NCBI RefSeq assembly: GCF_015668515.1
Contig: NZ_JADPFO010000001.1
Span: forward strand, 1,266,823 to 1,330,822
Direction of reading: 5' to 3'
Length of the DNA: 64,000 nt
From: Paraclostridium tenue
Lineage (GTDB): Bacteria > Bacillota > Clostridia > Peptostreptococcales > Peptostreptococcaceae
The notes beneath the pieces were generated by a model. That model saw only the letters and a list, made by a program, of their open reading frames with translations, did no database searches and was not told where the DNA came from. The position numbers and the translations under genes are program-made. Of this stretch, positions 58,994-64,000 are shown piece after piece; position 1 is the first letter of the stretch; every line of letters starts with the position of its first letter.

Positions 58994-61222
58994 CTACATA
59001 TTCATAATTTTTTCTTTTGCTTCTAAAACAATTTCATCATTATCACAATAATTTATAATATAGTTAAAAAACTTAACAGATTCTTCATATTCTTCAAGCA
59101 TTTGTTTTACATATGCTATATTAAAAATCACATCATAATTGTATTTATCTATTATATATGCATTTTTAAGTAATTTATCAGCACTTATAAAGTCTCCATT
59201 TAAAATTTTTATTATAGCTTTAAAATTTAAAATATCTATTTCAGCCCCAAATATACTTTCATATTCATCTATTTTATTTTGAGCATTAATTATATCCCCT
59301 GTATTTACGTCATTTTTTATTAACTCTTTATATTGCTTTTTAAGATATTTTAATTCTTCATTTTGATTAAATTCAGATTTAAAATTTTCAACTAATACAC
59401 CTATAGATTTCTTATATTTTTTATTTTCAATTAATAATCCTTTCATGTTTTTTATATACTCTAATTCATTATTTTTTTTCATTTTTTGGATTATTATAAT
59501 TTTTATTGTAAATATATCATCTTCATCTGTTAATAAATCTAATAGTTCTTCATCTGTTAAAGATTCATTGTATAATTGTTTTAAATAATCATAGTTGTAA
59601 GTTATATACATAAAAAATAATTTTTCATACTTTTCTCCAGTTAAATTTCCATGAAGTAATAATGATTTTGCTAAACAACTATATATTTTTATAAAATTTA
59701 TATTTAAGGTATTAGTTATATTTTCTAAGTAATTATATAAATCTATTATGCAATCTCTTTTATTTATAATAATATAGTTAATATAATTTCTGACATTTAA
59801 GTAATTTACTTTATCTAAAATTTTTTCAATTTGCATACCTTGTTTTAATGCATAGTATAAGCAATCTCCAAAATACACTTCTTTTTCATTTTTTAAAATT
59901 TCATTATATTTTTCTAAATCTATTTTTTCCCCTAACCTTATTTTATTTAATAATCCATAGTTATCATCAATGTGGCAAAATAATTTATATATCTTATTTT
60001 TATCTTTTTCTTTTACTCTAGTTAAAATAGATTCTAGGGCTATCTTAAATTCATTTTGTTGTACTTTTGATTTTGATATATTATTATATAGTTCAATCAT
60101 TTTCTCTATTTGATTTAATTTATATAAACTCATAAATATAACTAAATATGCTTCCTCTAGTGCTTTTATTGGTATATCGTCTATATATTTTACAACTTCT
60201 TCATACATCTCTAATTTGTAATAACTATCAATTATATTAATTTTACAGTTTTCTTTATAATTTAATGTATCAAAATTACATTCCATATTACTTGCTTGTG
60301 TAGTTATATCATAATTTTCTATAAGATATAAATATCTTTTATAGTTTTCTATACTCTTTGTATGTTTATTTAATTGCTTTTGACTAGTTGCTAAATAATA
60401 AAATATATCTATATTTTTATTATCTTTTTTTATATACTTAGTACATAACTTTTCACATTTATTAAATTCAGCTAAGTTAATATATAAACTAGCTAAATCT
60501 AAAGTTACAAATATAGGTATGTAGTTAATTTTAGTATATATATCATAAGCTTTTTCCATATAATAAAGAGCATCTTCATACTCCTTTGCTATTATATAAT
60601 TTTTTCCTAATTGATAATTCATATATGGGTCATTAGGGGATTTCTTTACTTCTTCTATTAAAATCTTTTTATTTCTAATATCTTTTAATTGTTTAATTTC
60701 CTCATCTTCAAATAAATATCCATAATGATTAAACATCGCTATATTATTATATATAGGGTTTTTAAATATTGGTTGTTCATGTATAGCTCCTTTATATCCA
60801 AATCCATCATAATTTTTAAATAATCTTAACATAGGAGCTATGCTATAGCTCTCTTCATCTTGTGAAAGTATATTTTTTAATGTTATACATGCACTATTAT
60901 ATTTATTACATAAATCTGAATTAAAAAATTCTTTGAGTTTATCATAATTAGTTAACTGTTCATCTGCATCTAATATAAGTATCCAGTCTCCACTTGCATA
61001 GCTAATTGATATATTTCTCATATGTGCAAAATCATTATTCCAATCGTCAAAAAATACTTTATCCGTATATCTTTTTGCTATTTCAACAGTAGAATCATCA
61101 GACCCTGTATCTAATATTATAAGCTCACTATTTATATCTTTCATTAAAGGCTTTAAAGATTTTAAGGTTTTATCCAAATATCTTTCCTCATTTTTTACCA
61201 TCATTACAATACTTAATAACAT
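58994..61222 (-). CDS. flagellin glycosyltransferase: GT2 domain plus long TPR region
   Basis: About 742 residues. The family 2 glycosyltransferase domain (1-220) shows LSIVMMVKNEERYLDKTLKSL, LIILDTGSDDSTVEIAKRY, NDFAHMRNISISYASGDWILILDADEQL (DAD metal motif) and GAIHEQP. The rest is helical repeats of TPR type (for example NDPYMNYQLGKNYIIAKEYEDALYYMEKAYDIY). ATG 61222 follows GAAAGGGA. It lies directly after fliC, as does CD0240 in C. difficile, which O-links GlcNAc to flagellin; that role is inferred. The TPR part likely binds FliC. Confidence 0.87.
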   Translation of the reverse strand: MLLSIVMMVKNEERYLDKTLKSLKPLMKDINSELIILDTGSDDSTVEIAKRYTDKVFFDDWNNDFAHMRNISISYASGDWILILDADEQLTNYDKLKEFFNSDLCNKYNSACITLKNILSQDEESYSIAPMLRLFKNYDGFGYKGAIHEQPIFKNPIYNNIAMFNHYGYLFEDEEIKQLKDIRNKKILIEEVKKSPNDPYMNYQLGKNYIIAKEYEDALYYMEKAYDIYTKINYIPIFVTLDLASLYINLAEFNKCEKLCTKYIKKDNKNIDIFYYLATSQKQLNKHTKSIENYKRYLYLIENYDITTQASNMECNFDTLNYKENCKINIIDSYYKLEMYEEVVKYIDDIPIKALEEAYLVIFMSLYKLNQIEKMIELYNNISKSKVQQNEFKIALESILTRVKEKDKNKIYKLFCHIDDNYGLLNKIRLGEKIDLEKYNEILKNEKEVYFGDCLYYALKQGMQIEKILDKVNYLNVRNYINYIIINKRDCIIDLYNYLENITNTLNINFIKIYSCLAKSLLLHGNLTGEKYEKLFFMYITYNYDYLKQLYNESLTDEELLDLLTDEDDIFTIKIIIIQKMKKNNELEYIKNMKGLLIENKKYKKSIGVLVENFKSEFNQNEELKYLKKQYKELIKNDVNTGDIINAQNKIDEYESIFGAEIDILNFKAIIKILNGDFISADKLLKNAYIIDKYNYDVIFNIAYVKQMLEEYEESVKFFNYIINYCDNDEIVLEAKEKIMNM

Positions 61223-61249
61223 ATTTAATATCCCTTTCAAATAATTAAA

Positions 61250-61285
61250 TTTAAAAATAAAGAGTAAAGCATTTTTGCTTTACCC
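61250..61285 (-). terminator. terminator after fliC
   Basis: GTAAAGCA / TGCTTTAC hairpin with a 4-base loop and a TTTATTTTT tail on the minus strand. Partial readthrough into the modification genes is expected, as no other promoter is obvious. Confidence 0.75.
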
Positions 61286-61314
61286 CTTAGTTTAAAATTT
61301 AATTAATTAGTTAA

Positions 61315-62124
61315 TTATCTTAATAATTGAGTTACACTCTCAGGTTGTTGCTTAGCTTGCGCAACCATAGCTTGAGATGCTTGATTTAATATGTTTAACT
61401 TAGATAACTTAACCATTTCCTTAGCAACATCTATGTCTCTTATTCTAGACTCTGCAGCTGTTAAGTTTTCAGTAGAAGTTGTTAAGTTAGAAGAAGTGTA
61501 CTCTAATCTATTTTGAGTTGCTCCTAAGTTAGCTCTTCCTGTGTTTATGTTTTCTAAAACTTTATCTACTGCATCAAGGAATGTTTGAGCAGCTTTTGAA
61601 GTTGCTACATCAGTAACCTTAGATAAAGTATTAGCTTGACCAACTAAATCTATTGTAGTTATAGTTCTTACTTCTGTATTAGCTCCTGCTTGTATTGTAA
61701 AGTTTTGAACTCCACTTAATAAGTTCTTTCCATTGAATTTAGCTTCTTGACCTATTTTAGTCATTTCTTGTTGTAATTGATCTAATTCAGTTTTTATCTT
61801 AGCTCTATCTGTAGAAGAGAAAGTATCATTCCCAGCTTGAACTCCAAGTTCTCTCATTCTTTGAGCTATGTTTCCAGCTTCTTGTAAAGCACCTTCAGCA
61901 GTTTGTACCATAGATATGCCATCTTGTACGTTTCTATCTGCTTGTTCCATACCTCTTATTTGAGATCTCATTTTTTCAGAAACTGCTAGTCCTGCAGCGT
62001 CATCTCCAGCTTTAGTTATTCTTAATCCTGTAGATAACTTCTCCATAGATTTTCCTGATAAAGCAGTGTTTTTTGCCATTTGGTTAGTAGCAACCATAGC
62101 GTTTAAGTTAGTGTTTATTCTCAT
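61315..62124 (-). CDS. fliC: flagellin
   Basis: The protein has 269 residues, a short flagellin. The N-terminal D0/D1 (MRINTNLNAMVATNQMAKNT, SMEKLSTGLRITKAGDDAAGLAVSEKMRSQIRGM, DGISMVQTAEGAL) and C-terminal D1/D0 (ATQNRLEYTSSNLTTSTENLTAAESRIRDIDVAKEM...NILNQASQAMVAQAK) are complete, with only about 70 residues of middle domain. It is secreted by the flagellar exporter and is probably glycosylated on Ser/Thr by the neighbouring genes. It has a sigma-28 promoter and a strong AAGGAGAG ribosome site. TLR5-binding residues in D1 appear conserved in type. Confidence 0.97.
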   Translation of the reverse strand: MRINTNLNAMVATNQMAKNTALSGKSMEKLSTGLRITKAGDDAAGLAVSEKMRSQIRGMEQADRNVQDGISMVQTAEGALQEAGNIAQRMRELGVQAGNDTFSSTDRAKIKTELDQLQQEMTKIGQEAKFNGKNLLSGVQNFTIQAGANTEVRTITTIDLVGQANTLSKVTDVATSKAAQTFLDAVDKVLENINTGRANLGATQNRLEYTSSNLTTSTENLTAAESRIRDIDVAKEMVKLSKLNILNQASQAMVAQAKQQPESVTQLLR

Positions 62125-62181
62125 TTTTATACTCTCCTTAGTTTTTTACGACATCCTTGTCTATTTTTATTTATTTACAAT

Positions 62182-62195
62182 TACTTGGCCAAGTA
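62182..62195. repeat. 14-bp palindrome in the fliC 5' leader
   Basis: TACTTGGCCAAGTA lies between the fliC promoter and ribosome site, about 16 bases past the -10. In RNA it would form a hairpin; each arm contains GG or CC but no CsrA-like GGA loop. Confidence 0.45.
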
Positions 62196-62211
62196 TTGCT
62201 TACAATTATAT

Positions 62212-62238
62212 ATATCGGATCACTTTTAAAAAACTTTA
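62212..62238 (-). promoter_or_regulatory. sigma-28 (FliA) promoter of fliC
   Basis: On the minus strand TAAAGTTT (62238-62231), 11-bp spacer, TCCGATAT (62219-62212), against the consensus TAAAGTTT-N11-GCCGATAA. The cognate sigma is encoded at 36857-37561. The -35 overlaps the stop of the FliT-like gene. Confidence 0.88.
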
Positions 62239-62556
62239 CACTTTTTTATTAAAAATATTTAAATTTTCTTTATTATAGTTAATATATGAGTTATTTGCTT
62301 GTTTAGACTTTTTATGCTCCACTATTTCCATCTTAACTTTAATAATATTTTCCTTTATTAAAGAGTGTATTTTTTCATCTATTTCAAGTATCCCATCTTC
62401 AACAAGCATTTGTTTAAATAATTTTCTATCACTTACATTATCTAAAATCTTTTGTCTTTCGTTTAAAAGTTCATCAATATAATAAGTGTTATTATTTTCT
62501 AATTTATCTATAATATCTAATGATATTTGTTTATACTTTTTGGTTACTACCTCCAT
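62236..62556 (-). CDS. FliT-like flagellar chaperone candidate
   Basis: The protein has 106 residues, all helical and Lys/Glu/Ile-rich: KYKQISLDIIDKLENNNTYYIDELLNERQKILDNV, then IDEKIHSLIKENI. Position between fliD and fliC and size are those of FliT-type chaperones (C. difficile has CD0238 there). FliT holds FliD before export. The start ATG 62556 has GGAGGTAG upstream, which itself comes from a 14-bp tandem repeat. Sequence identity is weak; the call rests on context. Confidence 0.6.
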   Translation of the reverse strand: MEVVTKKYKQISLDIIDKLENNNTYYIDELLNERQKILDNVSDRKLFKQMLVEDGILEIDEKIHSLIKENIIKVKMEIVEHKKSKQANNSYINYNKENLNIFNKKV

Positions 62557-62577
62557 AAAACTACCTCCATAAAACTA
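62547..62577. repeat. 14-bp tandem repeat over the start of the FliT-like gene
   Basis: CTACCTCCATAAAA at 62547-62560 and 62561-62574, plus a partial third copy. Read on the minus strand each unit holds ATGGAGGTAG, so the first copy's GGAGG serves the second copy's ATG, and the first ATG opens only seven codons. Confidence 0.65.
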
Positions 62578-64000
62578 TGCTTGGGCAAAGTAGTTCATTT
62601 GAGAATTTAATTTATTCATACTAGCTTCTAATTGTCCAAATTGTTTATATAACTTTTCTTCCCTATCATCCATTTTTCTTTGAAGTCTTTTTATCATGTC
62701 TTCTTGTCTTTTTAATTGTTCTGAATAATAGTTTTTAACAACAGATGAAGTTTTTTCAAGCCCTGCTTTTCTCGCAAATATAGAAGATGAACTACCAACA
62801 TATTTATGCATAGTATCTTTCATTTTTTCTAGCATACTAGTTTTTTCACCTGCAAAAGCTTTAAAAACTCGATCTCCTTCATTTTGAAGAGATTTTCTAA
62901 ACTTATCTTCATTTATAGATAATTGTCCTCTTTTATTATAATCTTCACTTGAAGTTAATCCACATTTATTTAAAAACTGAGCATTTTTTCCGAATATAGC
63001 ATTTTGCATACTATCCATAAAACTTCTCATTTCAGAATCATTTCTTAATAATCCTATTTTAGCTTTCTTTTCCCACTTTTCAATTTCTTTTTCACTCATA
63101 TCTTCTTTTTGAGCATCTGTTAAAGGTGAGTAATCTTTATTTTTCTTTTCAGTTATAAGGCCATATACCTTGTCCATTATTTTGTTGTAATCTTCAACAA
63201 ACTTTTTCATATTTTCAACTACAGGTTCTACATCTTGAGTTGAATTTATTTCTGTAGTTCCTTCAGCATGGACGCTATAGTTTATTCCATCTATAGTAAA
63301 TGAATTTGATTCTTGCTCTAATGTTTTGTCAAATGTTTTGTCACTTGATTTAACTTTTATTTCAGCATTTTCTCCTTCGACTTTGTTACCTAATCCTAAA
63401 AACTTTAATGCATCAGATGGATTATTTTTAGAATCAACAATATTTAGTTTAGAACTTTTACCTGTTTTATTAGTTTTAATAGTAAGCTTTCCTGTCATTT
63501 CACTAAAACTTGCTTTTACTTTACCATCAGTACTTTCATTTATCTTTGCTATTAAAGAATCCATAGTATCATCAGAATTTATAGTTATTTCTTTTGATAT
63601 TTCTTTTTCTCCATCTCCATATTTTATAGAAAATTTACTTTCTCCTGTTAATCCTAACTCTGATAATTTAACATCTTTCGTTATTTGATCTCCATTTTTT
63701 AAAAGCTTGTCAGATGATAAACTTGCAGGTTTAGCTAAGTGCTCGACAGTAAAACTATAATCTATATCATTTGCACCTGCACTTCCAGTTGCAGTCATTA
63801 CTTTTTCATTAGAACTTGATACTTTTAATGAATTCCAAGCTTTTGAACTTATTATAGAATCTTTTGATGTTACTGAAAAATATTTATCTTGAAAACTTTT
63901 TATATCTTTCATCACATCCCTATATATTTCTTGTTGCCATTTTATAGTCTGTTCTTTTTGTTTTGCTCTATCAACTTTATTTTGTTCTCCTGAAAGCATT
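62575..64000 (-). CDS. fliD: flagellar filament cap protein FliD, N-terminus outside window
   Basis: The visible 475 or so residues include the FliD_N region (MLSGEQNKVDRAKQKEQTIKWQQEIYRDV...KDIKSFQDKYF), D2/D3 domains (TGSAGANDIDYSFTVEHLAKPASLSS; NPSDALKFLGLG) and the FliD_C region (NKRGQLSINEDKFRKSLQNEGDRVFKAF) ending in a coiled coil with LEASMNKLNSQMNYFAQA. It caps the filament and promotes flagellin folding. The Met at the edge is internal, because the family start (about 20-25 residues earlier) is missing. Normal C-terminus. Confidence 0.93.
   Translation of the reverse strand, partial: MLSGEQNKVDRAKQKEQTIKWQQEIYRDVMKDIKSFQDKYFSVTSKDSIISSKAWNSLKVSSSNEKVMTATGSAGANDIDYSFTVEHLAKPASLSSDKLLKNGDQITKDVKLSELGLTGESKFSIKYGDGEKEISKEITINSDDTMDSLIAKINESTDGKVKASFSEMTGKLTIKTNKTGKSSKLNIVDSKNNPSDALKFLGLGNKVEGENAEIKVKSSDKTFDKTLEQESNSFTIDGINYSVHAEGTTEINSTQDVEPVVENMKKFVEDYNKIMDKVYGLITEKKNKDYSPLTDAQKEDMSEKEIEKWEKKAKIGLLRNDSEMRSFMDSMQNAIFGKNAQFLNKCGLTSSEDYNKRGQLSINEDKFRKSLQNEGDRVFKAFAGEKTSMLEKMKDTMHKYVGSSSSIFARKAGLEKTSSVVKNYYSEQLKRQEDMIKRLQRKMDDREEKLYKQFGQLEASMNKLNSQMNYFAQA

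Noticed and set aside
1-64000. CRISPR arrays, tRNA/rRNA genes, insertion sequences, prophage
   Set aside because: None seen: no regularly spaced repeats, tRNA or rRNA signatures, transposase motifs or phage genes.

Overview
The window is low-GC, AT-rich DNA with strong GGAGG-type ribosome binding sites, many U-tailed hairpin terminators and genes typical of anaerobic Firmicutes. Gene content and order (GGGtGRT protein beside an IscU-like scaffold, a fused FliR-FlhB, a c-di-GMP riboswitch ahead of flgB, a flagellin-modification cluster between fliC and flgB) point to the Peptostreptococcaceae, near Clostridioides, Paraclostridium, Romboutsia or Intestinibacter. I cannot name the species. Almost everything is on the minus strand.

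Layout. 1-8200: end of a flavodoxin gene, a YhfC-type membrane protease, a secreted amidase, two cysteine-rich coiled-coil proteins, an orphan nitrogenase-like protein, and the GGGtGRT/IscU-like pair. 8250-16000: a MacAB/Ykn-like efflux operon, hibernation factor HPF, a divergent PEP carboxykinase, and a SigV/RsiV-like sigma/anti-sigma operon with an extra 31-codon membrane peptide. 16385-31000: amino acid transporters (YjeM-like, BrnQ, dicarboxylate symporter, a second APC permease), a PolA-type 5'-3' exonuclease, a complete TPP-riboswitch-controlled thiamine operon (thiD-thiM-tenA-thiE-thiT), and an SH3b/3D cell-wall protein with two WalR-like boxes. 31131-34575: a 49-residue cysteine-containing protein behind a 21-bp inverted repeat, an oligopeptide-binding lipoprotein whose two halves are in swapped order (a circular permutation), and an unknown two-TM protein.

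35311-63999 is one flagellar locus read right to left: fliD (partial), a FliT-like gene, fliC with a sigma-28 promoter, six flagellin-modification genes, then flgB-flgC-fliE-fliF-fliG-fliH-fliI-fliJ-fliK-flgD-flgE-motA-motB-fliO-fliP-fliQ-fliR/flhB-flhA-fliA-flgF-flgG. The basal-body operon is preceded by a sigma-A promoter, a c-di-GMP-I aptamer and a terminator in its leader. Compared with the C. difficile operon as I remember it, flbD, fliL, flhF, flhG, fliM and fliN are missing. A 36-codon open frame resembling the SpoA core of FliN sits just past flgG, where fliM-fliN would be expected, suggesting the C-ring genes decayed there.

Most worth checking: the permuted OppA-like protein, the stripped flagellar operon with its fliN-like relic, the leader-peptide/tandem-terminator attenuator ahead of brnQ, the c-di-GMP leader with 30-bp-spaced repeats around its promoter, and several small genes. 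Function calls rest on recognising motifs by eye; no database search was run.
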